Assembly: GCA_963835595.1 (NCBI GenBank)
Contig: CAWIGL010000002.1
Coordinates: 558,001 to 622,000, forward strand
Length of the DNA stretch: 64,000 nucleotides
Direction of reading: 5' to 3'
Source of the DNA: CAWEPK01 sp963835595
GTDB taxonomy: Bacteria > Desulfobacterota > Syntrophorhabdia > Syntrophorhabdales > WCHB1-27
The notes under the pieces are model-generated. The model ran no database searches, was not told the origin of the DNA, and saw only the letters and a program-made list of their open reading frames with translations. Shown here piece after piece: positions 37,521 through 47,307 of this stretch. Positions within the stretch are counted from its first letter, which is position 1, and every line of letters starts with the position of its first letter. The position numbers and the translations under genes were made by a program.

Positions 37521-38723
37521 TCAAGATGAAGAGGAAAGGCACGATTTGATCAATTCATTCATTTGAATTACACGCTTTTCCCACGAGTTCTCATGTGCGA
37601 CAGTAACTCTCGCAGCAATCTTCTCGGGAGAATTGCTCGCCAATTCTTTTTGAATCAAGGCCGTAAAAGTTGCTGCATTATCAGCGATACCGACAATATG
37701 ATTAAAGGGAAGTACCGCCGGTTGTGGCACTGAAACCACGGGTAAACCAGCAGCGAGATACTCATGCATTTTAAGTGGATAGGCGTCTATCATGGCACCG
37801 ACAATCAGATACGGCATTAAACCCACATCGCAGTATTTCAGGTAGGCAGGCAGTGCGGGTTGGGGCTTATATCCGAGCGAAAAACCATTCGGCCGCCCTG
37901 TCACGGATTTAACGCCAGCCTCCCCGGATGATCTCACCAAACCAATGAGAACTATAGACCACTCGGGGTGGGCATCGGCAATGAAACCAAGTAGGTCGTA
38001 ATCAATATCCCAGCCGAGACCGCCTATCATAACGATCCTAGGCCGCGGGATGCCCTTGAGGTCTTCCGGTTCAGGCAAATTATCGGTCAAAGCTGAATTA
38101 AACGTCTTGAAGTCGCCGGCGTTTGGGACCAGATGAACAGAGGGATGAAGAGGCTTCTTGTTATTATACAATTTCTCAGAGGCGGCAAAAACGAGCTGCA
38201 CACGGCCTATATTGTCCAGTTCGATCCTTTCGATAAAGGCAGCGATATCCTTGCTTCCCGGGTAACGTGATACCTCATCGTACAGGTGCCAGCAGGCAAT
38301 TCTTTCTCCCATTCTGCCTGCAAACATCAAATCGAAAGGTTTCCAGATAGACAGAACTGTCGGGCTCAATCTCAGCTTGGTCAGCTTTTTGAGTATCAAC
38401 TTTGCTTGAAGAATTTTCCCAAGCCGTATGGATCTATCGCGGATCTCCCGGCCCCATATTCTAGACAACATCGACACCGCAACAGGGAGCATGGGTGGAG
38501 CCTGGAGGACCGCAATGTTTCCGTCTACCCAGTTTATTTCCTGATCTAAGAAACGCTTCAAATACTGAAGACGGCCGCTCTGCGTCCTCACCTGGTCATA
38601 GTGCACGTCCGTATCGACGAAGATGATTTTGTTCTCTCTGGCCCAGATGTGAGCGATATTGTGCGTTTGCCTCCAGTGATCCCACGCTTCGCATCCCGTC
38701 ATCAGAATGACTTCGTCGCGCAT
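37521..38723 (-). CDS. Glycosyltransferase of the tandem-GT family
   Basis: 400 residues from ATG 38721-38723 with GGAGAG upstream; the upstream extension to 38921 overlaps the flavoprotein gene and is not coding. ILMTGCEAWDHWRQTHNIA, WARENKIIFVDTDVHYDQV, IVMIGGLGWDIDYDLLGFIA and EYLAAGLPVVSVPQPA parallel the neighbouring paralogue segment by segment, suggesting a local duplication followed by divergence of acceptor loops. Confidence 0.85.
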   Translation of the reverse strand: MRDEVILMTGCEAWDHWRQTHNIAHIWARENKIIFVDTDVHYDQVRTQSGRLQYLKRFLDQEINWVDGNIAVLQAPPMLPVAVSMLSRIWGREIRDRSIRLGKILQAKLILKKLTKLRLSPTVLSIWKPFDLMFAGRMGERIACWHLYDEVSRYPGSKDIAAFIERIELDNIGRVQLVFAASEKLYNNKKPLHPSVHLVPNAGDFKTFNSALTDNLPEPEDLKGIPRPRIVMIGGLGWDIDYDLLGFIADAHPEWSIVLIGLVRSSGEAGVKSVTGRPNGFSLGYKPQPALPAYLKYCDVGLMPYLIVGAMIDAYPLKMHEYLAAGLPVVSVPQPAVLPFNHIVGIADNAATFTALIQKELASNSPEKIAARVTVAHENSWEKRVIQMNELIKSCLSSSS

Positions 38724-38751
38724 CTTAGCTCTCCATTTCGGTTTTGTCGGG

Positions 38752-40242
38752 CTACTGTTGGAATTTGATGGGATCGCGAACGATCCCCTCGAGACGATCA
38801 TGAACATATCTCTGCGCAATTTCGTACCAGGCCGAAGAAGGTTTACTTTCGAGGATGGCTTGCGCCGCGAAAAAGCCGAGTTCAATGCTGTCATGCATAT
38901 CGTTATTAAGCAAGAGACCATGACGACCTATAGAAAAAAGATTGCTAACGAACTCCAAATGCCCCATTATTGTATCCATGTGGTGTTCGAACCCGAGTGA
39001 GTATACAGGATAAACGTTATCTGCGCGAAGGACGAAAGCATCCAGTATGGTACGTGGATGCAGACCCATGATGCTTAGGTCGTGAATGGCAAGGCCTATC
39101 AGAAAACCGTCATCAGCATTCCAGAGATAATCACCATGGTTACATGTAATGTCAAAAGTGACAACTGTCTGACCGGCAGGACAGGAGTTTTTGCTTAGAT
39201 GCTTCTGCTCGCTCAGCCGGTTGCTCATCAGGCGTGGATCCAGCAAGTACGTCCAGTGGGCATCGGAAAAATTCTCCTTGTCGAGGACGAGATTCACGAC
39301 TATAAGCGAACGATACTTGATGCTTTTCGCTGAATCCTGAACTTCGGTGAAACAATCGCCCGGCAGAAGCGCGGACAGGTCGGGCAAAGGGATCGAAGAG
39401 ATTAAAGCATCACATAATGCTTTGCGTCGCTCGCCGCCCACGATGTACTCGATGCCCGTAACCCGTCCATTCGCTATATCCATCTTTTCAGGGAAAGCTG
39501 ACAGCTCAACTATCCCTCCCATGCGACGGACCTGATCTGCAAGGGCATCGAAAAAAGTGCCTATGCCATATACAGGGTATGCATCGTAGAGGGTCTCCTT
39601 ATTCAAGCCCATGGCTTCTGCCTGCCCTTTGTCAATAAGTCCTAGAGTAGAAAGAATCATTTTCCAAAGGCTAATACCCGTCAGTTTCTGCTTTGCCAGT
39701 TTCGCTGACAATTGGCTGCCCGGCATACCCCACATTTTCTCGGAATAGTCGCCGAAGGCGAGACGATAGAGCGTATGGCCGAACTCATGGATTCCCCAAT
39801 CCTCGAATGAGTTGAGTATATGCTTGCCATTTGACTTCAGCCGGCCGAAAGACTGCTGAAACAGATAATCAAGTATGATACGGCTGGACAGGAGCGGGTT
39901 CAAACGCGTCAGTGCTTCCGATATCCCAAGAGGAAAAGACAGCGTTTTTCCGTAAAGCCATATCTTCGCTTTCCGAAGAACTTTATTCACATCTGGCCCG
40001 GACAGTTGCTCGAACAGTTGGGTTATCGGGCTTTTCTTTAAATGAAAGGTGTGAGGGCCGTAGTCCACAATATAGTCCTTCACTCTCAGGCTCGCACCCA
40101 TGCCGCCTACACGCGGCTCTTTCTCGATCACGATGACTTTCCGTCCGGCTTTGGCGAGCCAGTAAGCTGCACCGAGTCCTGCCGGTCCTGCACCAAGAAC
40201 GACAATGGGTCTATTGTAGGGAGACGCAGCTTGATTTGACAT
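38752..40242 (-). CDS. FAD-dependent oxidoreductase, UDP-galactopyranose-mutase/PPOX-like
   Basis: 496 residues from ATG 40240-40242. Dinucleotide-binding VVLGAGPAGLGAAYWLAKAG, then IVIEKEPRVGGMGASL and DYGPHTFHLKKSP, the latter like UDP-galactopyranose mutase and amine-oxidase-type flavoproteins. Near the C-terminus, NNDMHDSIELGFFAAQAIL closes the FAD site. Such genes in polysaccharide loci rearrange or oxidise nucleotide sugars; the exact reaction is not readable from the sequence. Longer than classical UGM (about 370-390). Confidence 0.75.
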   Translation of the reverse strand: MSNQAASPYNRPIVVLGAGPAGLGAAYWLAKAGRKVIVIEKEPRVGGMGASLRVKDYIVDYGPHTFHLKKSPITQLFEQLSGPDVNKVLRKAKIWLYGKTLSFPLGISEALTRLNPLLSSRIILDYLFQQSFGRLKSNGKHILNSFEDWGIHEFGHTLYRLAFGDYSEKMWGMPGSQLSAKLAKQKLTGISLWKMILSTLGLIDKGQAEAMGLNKETLYDAYPVYGIGTFFDALADQVRRMGGIVELSAFPEKMDIANGRVTGIEYIVGGERRKALCDALISSIPLPDLSALLPGDCFTEVQDSAKSIKYRSLIVVNLVLDKENFSDAHWTYLLDPRLMSNRLSEQKHLSKNSCPAGQTVVTFDITCNHGDYLWNADDGFLIGLAIHDLSIMGLHPRTILDAFVLRADNVYPVYSLGFEHHMDTIMGHLEFVSNLFSIGRHGLLLNNDMHDSIELGFFAAQAILESKPSSAWYEIAQRYVHDRLEGIVRDPIKFQQ

Positions 40243-40252
40243 ATGCCGGGTG

Positions 40253-41161
40253 TTAGATTCTGTCAAGAAACGGGACATACAGCTGCCGCAATTCGTCATC
40301 TGCCAGGCAATTGGAAATATTCAGCCACATGACAAGATTTTGAGGAACCCACTTCACCAGATTTCTTTGATTCATCCATTCCGTGGAGGGGCTGCCGGTA
40401 CGTTCATTAATGTATACACAAGCATATGCATCATAGATTGCGGTCAATAAAGGAGCAAACTGACCCTGGGAACCCACTATTTCGTACACATAACCGGTAT
40501 CATCGACTCTGCCGACGATAGCATATGCAGACGAAGATAACCCGTTGCGAATGAGAAAACGCTCAAGCCTCTCAGCGGGTAAGGGTATCGTCAAATAATC
40601 GCTTCTCTCCCTCTTGACGTAAGATTCAAGCAAGCTCATGCGCATGTCTTCTATTGTTTCAATATCTCCATCCCTCAAGGAATCATAGTCAACGCTCAGA
40701 GAACCGCCCATCAAAGTCTCTGAGCTAAACGCACCAAACAATCCGCAATCACCAGGATGCCAACCAAACTTCTGGTAAAACGGTGAATTCGTTGCCCAAA
40801 GAGCCGCAATGTCAATGTTCGCTTCTTGTAATTTGCCTGCTATGTGCATCAGAATCGCTGATGCCAGTCCCTTTCTTCGGTGGGAAGGCGATGTGCACAC
40901 CCCGCCTACGAAGGCGAGCCGATAGACCCTGCCTTTGTGCGCAAACTCTCTGCGCTTAATAACAACTGAGGACACCACTGTCTGGCCGTCTTTAATAAAA
41001 TAGATGTTGGAAACATTGTTAGACGAGTAGGCAGAGGGATACCGGAGTGCAAAACTGATCCTTCTGCGTCTTCCCTCAATAAACTCCCGGTCCACCATTT
41101 CGACAATAGATGGTAAGTCCTCCATACCAGCAGTTTGTACTGGAGTATAGATAGAATTCAA
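40253..41161 (-). CDS. GNAT N-acetyltransferase
   Basis: 302 residues. GNAT core: VSSVVIKRREFAHKGRVYRL, GGVCTSPSHRRKGLASAILM (acetyl-CoA loop RRKGLAS) and ATNSPFYQKFGWHPG. An Eis-like second half follows from about 170. It comes after two aminotransferase genes and a 4,6-dehydratase, so N-acylation of a 4-amino-4,6-dideoxy sugar is the likely role (inference). A 139-base AT-rich gap with a 10-base palindrome (ttcgtacgaa, 41211-41220) precedes it. Confidence 0.8.
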   Translation of the reverse strand: MNSIYTPVQTAGMEDLPSIVEMVDREFIEGRRRRISFALRYPSAYSSNNVSNIYFIKDGQTVVSSVVIKRREFAHKGRVYRLAFVGGVCTSPSHRRKGLASAILMHIAGKLQEANIDIAALWATNSPFYQKFGWHPGDCGLFGAFSSETLMGGSLSVDYDSLRDGDIETIEDMRMSLLESYVKRERSDYLTIPLPAERLERFLIRNGLSSSAYAIVGRVDDTGYVYEIVGSQGQFAPLLTAIYDAYACVYINERTGSPSTEWMNQRNLVKWVPQNLVMWLNISNCLADDELRQLYVPFLDRI

Positions 41162-41300
41162 TAGATTTGCCCTAATTTACCTGTGCTGAATCCTACCTTT
41201 TACAATGGCGTTCGTACGAATTCCGATATTCTACCGTTCGCACTATCGATTAATCGTAGTTCGTAGCTGTTTTTTCTCATTTAGTCTTCAAAATCAGGAT

Positions 41301-42428
41301 TCACCAACCCCCTCTTATTGCTTCTACAATGTATTCTCTATGAGCATCTGAAACCCACCAACCACAAGGAATGCAGAGATACCTGGAACAAAACTCGTCC
41401 GCTCCCGGCAGGTGTCGGGGTTCAGTCTGAAAACAAGAGTATATGTCATTGCGCAAATGAACCTTTGACGCATACACTCCGCGCTCACGAAGCGCTTTTA
41501 GCAAGTCGTCTCTGTGTTCGGCAAGAAGAGTATAAACCCAGTATGAGGAACTGCGATGTGGTGGACGGTAGCACATAGTAATACCCGGTACGCTGGCCAA
41601 CGTTTCATCATAAAAGCGGCCATTGCTGCGATGCCTGTCGATCACATCGCGCAACCTCTTCATCTGTTCTATTCCTATCACCGCGGCGATATTAGTCATA
41701 TAAGTATTGTAACCGGCAACTGGAATGTCAGATGCCGGGTCTATCTCGCACAGCGAATCTCGGAATGAGGGTTGGTGAATACCATACCGTTTAAGCCAAT
41801 TTGCCTGTTCAGCTTCTTCGCTATAGCAAAAAGTGATCGCAGCCCCCTCCCCCGTTGTGATGTGTCGGATGGCGTGAAAGGAAAATACCGTGAAATCTGT
41901 ACCCGTGTTACCAATCTCTCTCCCGCGAAACTCCGCTCCTAATGCCTCACCAGCATCTTCAATGACACGCAATCCGTACCTTCGCGCTACCTCGTTAATT
42001 TTGTCCACCTCGGCCACGTCTCCTGCCCAATGAGGATATAGAACGGCTTTGGTCTTATCAGTAACCAAGTCGCCGATACACGCTGGATCAAGATTCCCTG
42101 TGTTGGGATGAACATCGCCCCATATTATGCTAGCAAAAAGATTCAATACCGGCTCATTTGTTGCGAGGCATGCCACAGGCGAAGCGATTACTTCATCGCC
42201 CGGTCGCACCCCCGCCATAAACAGGCTTAGCAAAATAGCGGACGAGACGTCTCCAGCCGTAATCAAATTCTTGTTGCCGATAAAGCTCCGTAATGATTGC
42301 TCGAACTGCCTAACACATGCGCCATCAGCCAGATATCCGCTTCGAAACACCTCCTCCAAATGTGGTAGCACAGATTCAGGAACATATGACTTGTATAAGG
42401 GAATCATAATTGAATTTGTTCCTACCAT
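41301..42428 (-). CDS. DegT-family aminotransferase homologue lacking the PLP lysine
   Basis: 375 residues, paired with the next gene (365 residues). Both end in CGWWV....REYIV and share the whole DegT fold. Here the Schiff-base site reads FSFHAIRHITTGEG, so the lysine is Arg188 (codon CGA at 41865-41867). The phosphate loop is AGDVSSAI instead of SGTAAL. The PLP-ring Asp (VIEDAGEALGA) is kept. Lys would need two base changes, so this is not a simple sequencing slip. It may be a non-catalytic partner. Start ATG overlaps the paralogue's end by seven bases. Confidence 0.88.
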   Translation of the reverse strand: MVGTNSIMIPLYKSYVPESVLPHLEEVFRSGYLADGACVRQFEQSLRSFIGNKNLITAGDVSSAILLSLFMAGVRPGDEVIASPVACLATNEPVLNLFASIIWGDVHPNTGNLDPACIGDLVTDKTKAVLYPHWAGDVAEVDKINEVARRYGLRVIEDAGEALGAEFRGREIGNTGTDFTVFSFHAIRHITTGEGAAITFCYSEEAEQANWLKRYGIHQPSFRDSLCEIDPASDIPVAGYNTYMTNIAAVIGIEQMKRLRDVIDRHRSNGRFYDETLASVPGITMCYRPPHRSSSYWVYTLLAEHRDDLLKALRERGVYASKVHLRNDIYSCFQTEPRHLPGADEFCSRYLCIPCGWWVSDAHREYIVEAIRGGW

Positions 42429-43519
42429 CCTTTCTTAACGACATCGACTATATATTCGCGATCCTCTGCTGTTACCCACCAACCACAGGGAATGTGCACC
42501 ATACGTTCAGAGAAAAGATCCAGATTTGGTAAGGGGCACCTGAATGGCGCAAAGACGGAATGAAGGTCGTTACGTTTATGGACTATGGACGCAGAAATGC
42601 CATGGTCGGCAAGACAGCGAATGAAATCACCCCGCCTCTCCACAAGTAGTGTGTAAATCCAATATGAAGGCTCCGCCTGCTGGTTCCAGGTACACAGCTC
42701 TATGCCGGGTACGTTTGCAAATGCAGCGTCGAAATAACGTCCGTTGCAAATATGACTCGCTATCACGTCCTGAACATAGTCCAGCTGGACAATACCTATA
42801 GTGGCATTGACGTTATTCATATGGTACTTATAGCCAATAGTGGACACGTCAACTTCGTTACGTGAAGCCGACCTGTCAATCCCGAACCAACGCACCAGTT
42901 TTCCTCGCGTGGCGTCTTTCTCGCTTGAACAGACAAGCATTCCCCCGTCAATCGTGGTCATGTGTTTGATAGCCTGAAAAGAGAACATGGTGTACTCAGA
43001 GTGGCTGCCAATCGGCCGGCCGGCATATCTGGCGCCAAGCGCATGGGCTGCGTCCTCAACCACCGGAATTTTGTGCGACTCAGCCAAATCTCGTATACTT
43101 TCTATGGGCGCCGGTATCCCTCCGTAGTGTACGACCATAATTGCCTTGGTTTTGTGCGTTATCTTTCCAGCAATGCTTTCCGCGGCCAGATTGCCGTTTC
43201 GTGGATCGACATCTGCCCACACAATGCGCCCGCCTGCGTGAAGAATAGCCATGTTCGTCGGCTCAGCAGTCATTGCCGTTGAAATTACTTCATCGCCGGG
43301 GGTAACGCCCGCCAAAATCAAAGCTACGTGTAAGGCAGCGGTGCCTGAATAGAGGCAAATAGCGTGCGACAGATCAAAGATCCGTTCAAACTTTTCCTCG
43401 AAGGCCCTGACCGGAAGTCCCTCAGAAATCTGACCACTGTAAAGAACGGTCTCCAGGGCAGAGAGTAGGACTTCTCTCGGCGGCATATATACTTTGAAAA
43501 GTGGAATTTGTCGATTCAA
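42422..43519 (-). CDS. DegT-family aminotransferase with intact PLP lysine
   Basis: 365 residues. LYSGTAALHVAL (57-68), VVEDAAHALGA (153-163) and Schiff-base lysine K185 in FSFQAIKHMTTIDGGM, as in VioA/PerA-type sugar 4-aminotransferases. Start is TTG with GGAAG four bases upstream. It follows the CapD-like 4,6-dehydratase gene by 13 bases and overlaps the Arg-variant paralogue, so a dehydratase, aminotransferase pair and GNAT form one amino-sugar module. Confidence 0.9.
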   Translation of the reverse strand: MNRQIPLFKVYMPPREVLLSALETVLYSGQISEGLPVRAFEEKFERIFDLSHAICLYSGTAALHVALILAGVTPGDEVISTAMTAEPTNMAILHAGGRIVWADVDPRNGNLAAESIAGKITHKTKAIMVVHYGGIPAPIESIRDLAESHKIPVVEDAAHALGARYAGRPIGSHSEYTMFSFQAIKHMTTIDGGMLVCSSEKDATRGKLVRWFGIDRSASRNEVDVSTIGYKYHMNNVNATIGIVQLDYVQDVIASHICNGRYFDAAFANVPGIELCTWNQQAEPSYWIYTLLVERRGDFIRCLADHGISASIVHKRNDLHSVFAPFRCPLPNLDLFSERMVHIPCGWWVTAEDREYIVDVVKKGW

Positions 43520-43532
43520 AATCTTCCTTTGG

Positions 43533-44538
43533 TCAGAATTTGTAAAACTCGCTATCTGTAATCTGAAGCTTATCGAATTCAGCGTCCGATTTGAATATTA
43601 GCTCTCGCAATGCGTCATCGCTGATTGTCTCGTTTCGGGAGCAGTACTCGGCGGTTAGATCCCGGAATGTTTTCTTGGACCACCATGGATGAATCCTGAA
43701 ATAAGTGCCCTGGTCTTCCGTACGCTCGAGTTCTTCCTCCGACACAAGAATCTCATCAAGTTTTTCTCCTGGAAGCTTCCCGATAATATCGTATTCGAAA
43801 GGCTTGCCTGCATCCTCACTTAGAACCCGCGCAAGACCCAAGAATCTTCACCGAGGGCGCTTTACGGACAAATATATCACCACCGCTACCCGTTTCTGCC
43901 GCGTGCAGAACAAGGTCAATAGCATTATTTAGTGTGAGGAGAAAACGAGTCATTCGTTCGTCAGTGATCGTGATTCTTTGACCCCGCTCCAATTGCCGGC
44001 GAAAGAACGGCACTGCTGATCCGCGAGAACGTAGCACGTTTCCGTACCTGACGCACATAAGCTTGGTGTTCTTTCTCTGCCGCGAAAGATTGCCTATCAG
44101 CACTATTCGTTCCTGGAGGGCCTTCGTCATACCCATTACATTGACCGGTTTTACTGCCTTGTCTGTGCTTATCGATACAACAACTTCAACCCGGTGCCTA
44201 ATCGCGCTTCTGACTATATTTTCCACCCCGAGCGTGTTGGTGAGAACAGCCTCCATAGGTGCATATTCGCAAGCAGGCACCTGCTTAAGCGCGGCAGCCT
44301 GAAAGACAACATCAATTCCCTCCATGGCTTCATCGACAACTACCAGATTGCGGATGTCTCCTATAATAAGCGACAAGTCACTTCTGTGCCCATAAAAAAC
44401 ACGCATATCATACTGTTTCTTTTCGTCCCTGCTTAAGATCCTAACTTCCTTTGGATTGAGCATAAGCAACCGATGAACAATAAAATTCCCGAATGAGCCC
44501 GTCCCACCTGTAACTAAAATTCGTTTTCCCTGAAACAT
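43533..44538 (-). pseudogene. NAD-dependent nucleotide-sugar 4,6-dehydratase (CapD-like), frameshifted
   Basis: Soluble single-domain form. The first frame (43816-44538) has ILVTGGTGSFGNFIVHRLL, GDIRNL, SISTDKAVKPVNVMGMTKAL (catalytic region in which Tyr is replaced by Met, normal for PseB/CapD enzymes) and YGNVLRSRGSAVPFF. It stops after KILGSCAGSK. One extra base in GGGT near 43837-43840 explains this: the other frame continues LARVLSEDAGKPFEYDIIG, then LPGEKLDEILVSEEE to 43533. Joined length is about 335 codons. Inverting or retaining stereochemistry cannot be decided. Confidence 0.82.
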
Positions 44539-44607
44539 GATCCTCCTAATGATATTGGCTCATGGAAGAAGTTGCTGCTACACCTATGCGCCGCACCGCC
44601 AGCTTCA

Positions 44608-45606
44608 CTATGGTTTTGCTGTATCTGACAACGGCGGCTTAGAGTGCCTAGCAATTCCCGCCAGGGACTCACCTTCCCATGATAAGGCCAACCCTCCAAG
44701 CAGACAGGTGAGTGCGAAAATAAGAGCATGTGAGACTGCAGCACAGCTCAATGCTGTCGACTGGGGATACCGGCAAGCGACAAGCGCAGTAACGACTGCG
44801 GCTTCGTAGACCCCAAGTGACCCCGGAGATGAGGGCAATGCGGCGCTGAGCGCCCCAACTGCAAGTACAAAAGAACTGGTCATGAAAGATGCTTCAGCGA
44901 TGAAGATCTTCAGCAGCAGCCAGACTTGAAGAACACCGCAGCACCAGAACATCATGTACCAAAATGCTGCCAATGATAACCGACGGTAATCCGACAGTAC
45001 CTTCAGACCGTCAATAAAAGACTCAATTTGACCCATCCACCCGTCAGCCCGCAAGAAAGGCAAAGACTTGAAAACGCGGTTCAAAAACGTAATAAACCTC
45101 ACTTTGCTTTTAGCAAGCAGGAAAAACATCGTATAGGCAACCATGATGAACCCTGTTGTAGTCCGGAGGACCCACGTTGCCCATGGCGCCGAGAATGCGC
45201 ACGACAGCGTCCCAACCAGGATTACTGAGCCGGCAATCAGGTCCATAAGGTGTTCGACAGCTACACTCGACAGCGCCTGACTCCCGGTCAGTTTCTGTTT
45301 TCTGCTTACCAGATAAGCGCGCCCAAATTCACCTAGGCGGAGAGGGAGTAGGTTGTTCAGCAGGTAGCCCACATTCAGGGCCCTGAAAGCGCGCGAAAAA
45401 GATACCTCTTCTCCCATAAGCGTCCGCCATCCGTAAGCACGCGCGCTCACGCCAAGAACAAGCACGGGGCCCGCAAGAAGAAGGTACAAATAGTTCCCTT
45501 TGGACAGGATATCGACCACCTCACCAAGACGAATCTTCCACAAGACGACTAGAAATGCTGCGAGACTCGCAGCAACCCCGAAAATTACTTGTTTCGCTTT
45601 AGTCAA
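44608..45606 (-). CDS. Flippase-like integral membrane protein (LPG_synthase_TM/UPF0104)
   Basis: 332 residues with about eight membrane helices. RAYGWRTLMGEEVSFSRAFR, NVGYLLNNLLPLRLGEFGRA and the late SSPGSLGVYEAAVVTALVA are landmarks of the UPF0104/AglD-like family. Known relatives include lysyl-PG synthase membrane domains and proteins found with lipid-linked sugar genes; function here unknown. It is not a Wzx. Confidence 0.85.
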   Translation of the reverse strand: MTKAKQVIFGVAASLAAFLVVLWKIRLGEVVDILSKGNYLYLLLAGPVLVLGVSARAYGWRTLMGEEVSFSRAFRALNVGYLLNNLLPLRLGEFGRAYLVSRKQKLTGSQALSSVAVEHLMDLIAGSVILVGTLSCAFSAPWATWVLRTTTGFIMVAYTMFFLLAKSKVRFITFLNRVFKSLPFLRADGWMGQIESFIDGLKVLSDYRRLSLAAFWYMMFWCCGVLQVWLLLKIFIAEASFMTSSFVLAVGALSAALPSSPGSLGVYEAAVVTALVACRYPQSTALSCAAVSHALIFALTCLLGGLALSWEGESLAGIARHSKPPLSDTAKP

Positions 45607-45648
45607 TGCACTTCCCGAAAATCTGACGATCGGTCCATTTCCTAAAAA

Positions 45649-47307
45649 CTAAGATGCTTGAAAAGGCTTTACGTTTTCTAATCTGTGTTGGAAGACATAA
45701 ACTTGAAATCCCTTTCCACAACCCGCACAACCCAAGTTAGTAATAGGGTAAATGCGAGAAGCGGATGTTTTTGATTCAAAGATTTCTTGAAACTTGACAA
45801 GGAGATCCTGAACTCTTTGCTCCGTAAAGTCCGTGTTGTAGGCTGAACTGCTCATGTAGACAACGCATTTCTCCGTGGCCAGGCGGCGCAAAAGACCATC
45901 GTCTCGAATCAACTGCGATTGCCGACCGACCAAAAGCCGTTGATCCGGGTTCATTGACAGCACTACGGGCAGCACCATGCCAGAAAATGTATTGTCAAGT
46001 ATTAAAAGGGAACCCCGGGGCACATATCGGGAAATCGAAGTCGGAGAAATGGCCGTAATGTCGTGCAGCGATACATAAGCGAGACGCAAAGACCCGGATA
46101 GCATAATGAGAGGCAATATCGATATAACGAAGGCCTTCTGCCAGGACCCCCTTATGTTTTTCAGCCCGCATGTCAAGCAGAGAAGAAAATACGGAACTGC
46201 CATGACCTGATATTTTGCTCCAATCGCATGGGAAGGGAGGATGCCGGCAAAGTAGAGCACACCGTAAACAACCCAGGTACTGAACAAAAGCGACCCTACG
46301 AGCCAGCGTCCTCGATCCGTATGGACATTGATTATGCCATAAGCCGTAACGGCCAATATTATAGTAAGAACAAGAATCGTGGCTCCCTTGGACATATTGA
46401 AGAGGAAACCCCTGAACGCTCCCAATGTTGTGTCGAGCAATGCCCATACCAGCATAGCCGGTAAATTCTTGTCGACCAGCCATGCTCCTGACCATCCGAT
46501 ATCCTGAGCGACTTTGACTTGATTTAATATCAGCAATCCAAGCGGTATCAGGCCGATCATGACAAGAAACAAGGCCGTACCGTGCTGCTTCAAACGAGAG
46601 TAATTACGCTCACTCAGATAAATCATTGCCGTGAATCCGTTCACGGTGAGGAATGTAAGGAGAAAGATGTAATGTGTGTATATTCCCATGGCATTCGCGA
46701 GTCCCCACACAAACCACCAGCATTTCTTCGCTGACGGCTGAATTAGCCGCCATGTGGCCCAAAACGCGGTCACGTTACAAAAACCGAGTAGTGCGTAAGA
46801 CCGGACCTCTCTGCAAACACCGAATAAACCTGGCGAGACTGCATATAGCAACAGAGCAAGAAGCCCGTATCGTCGGCCGACCAGGTCTTCTGCAACCTTC
46901 ATGAACACCAGGCCGCTGAGCAGATCAATAAGCACATTAAGGAGCCTTGCGCCGAATAAAGTGCTTTCCGTGATTCGCATCCAAGCATGAAGGAGTCCGT
47001 AAAAAAAGGGTGGATGGACATCCACCGCACTGTCCCCGAACACCTTTTCAAAACCCTTCTTGCCCGTTGCTTTCACGAACTTCTGCCAGTCTGCAGCAGT
47101 AGCTATCGCCATAATAGGCGGCTGATCCGATGTTATCATCCGATCATAAGCTGAATTGTTTCCAGCCGCAAATAGAAGGGTGTTAGCCTCATCTTTTGTG
47201 ACACCAGGACTAACGGCGACATAGGATAGGCGCAGAAGCATACCGACCAAGAGAATCGAGATAGTTGCCAGATAAATATTTCTACCTGTTACATCTGTCA
47301 GGATCAT
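45649..47307 (-). CDS. GT39/PMT-like membrane glycosyltransferase
   Basis: 552 residues, about ten membrane helices. In the first periplasmic loop, KDEANTLL supplies the acidic pair, and DVHPPFFYGLLHAWM is the ArnT/PMT-type HPP motif. Uses polyprenyl-phosphate sugars on the periplasmic side. Start ATG overlaps the Wzy-like stop as ATGA. A C-terminal soluble part (about 450-552) follows. Confidence 0.82.
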   Translation of the reverse strand: MILTDVTGRNIYLATISILLVGMLLRLSYVAVSPGVTKDEANTLLFAAGNNSAYDRMITSDQPPIMAIATAADWQKFVKATGKKGFEKVFGDSAVDVHPPFFYGLLHAWMRITESTLFGARLLNVLIDLLSGLVFMKVAEDLVGRRYGLLALLLYAVSPGLFGVCREVRSYALLGFCNVTAFWATWRLIQPSAKKCWWFVWGLANAMGIYTHYIFLLTFLTVNGFTAMIYLSERNYSRLKQHGTALFLVMIGLIPLGLLILNQVKVAQDIGWSGAWLVDKNLPAMLVWALLDTTLGAFRGFLFNMSKGATILVLTIILAVTAYGIINVHTDRGRWLVGSLLFSTWVVYGVLYFAGILPSHAIGAKYQVMAVPYFLLCLTCGLKNIRGSWQKAFVISILPLIMLSGSLRLAYVSLHDITAISPTSISRYVPRGSLLILDNTFSGMVLPVVLSMNPDQRLLVGRQSQLIRDDGLLRRLATEKCVVYMSSSAYNTDFTEQRVQDLLVKFQEIFESKTSASRIYPITNLGCAGCGKGFQVYVFQHRLENVKPFQAS

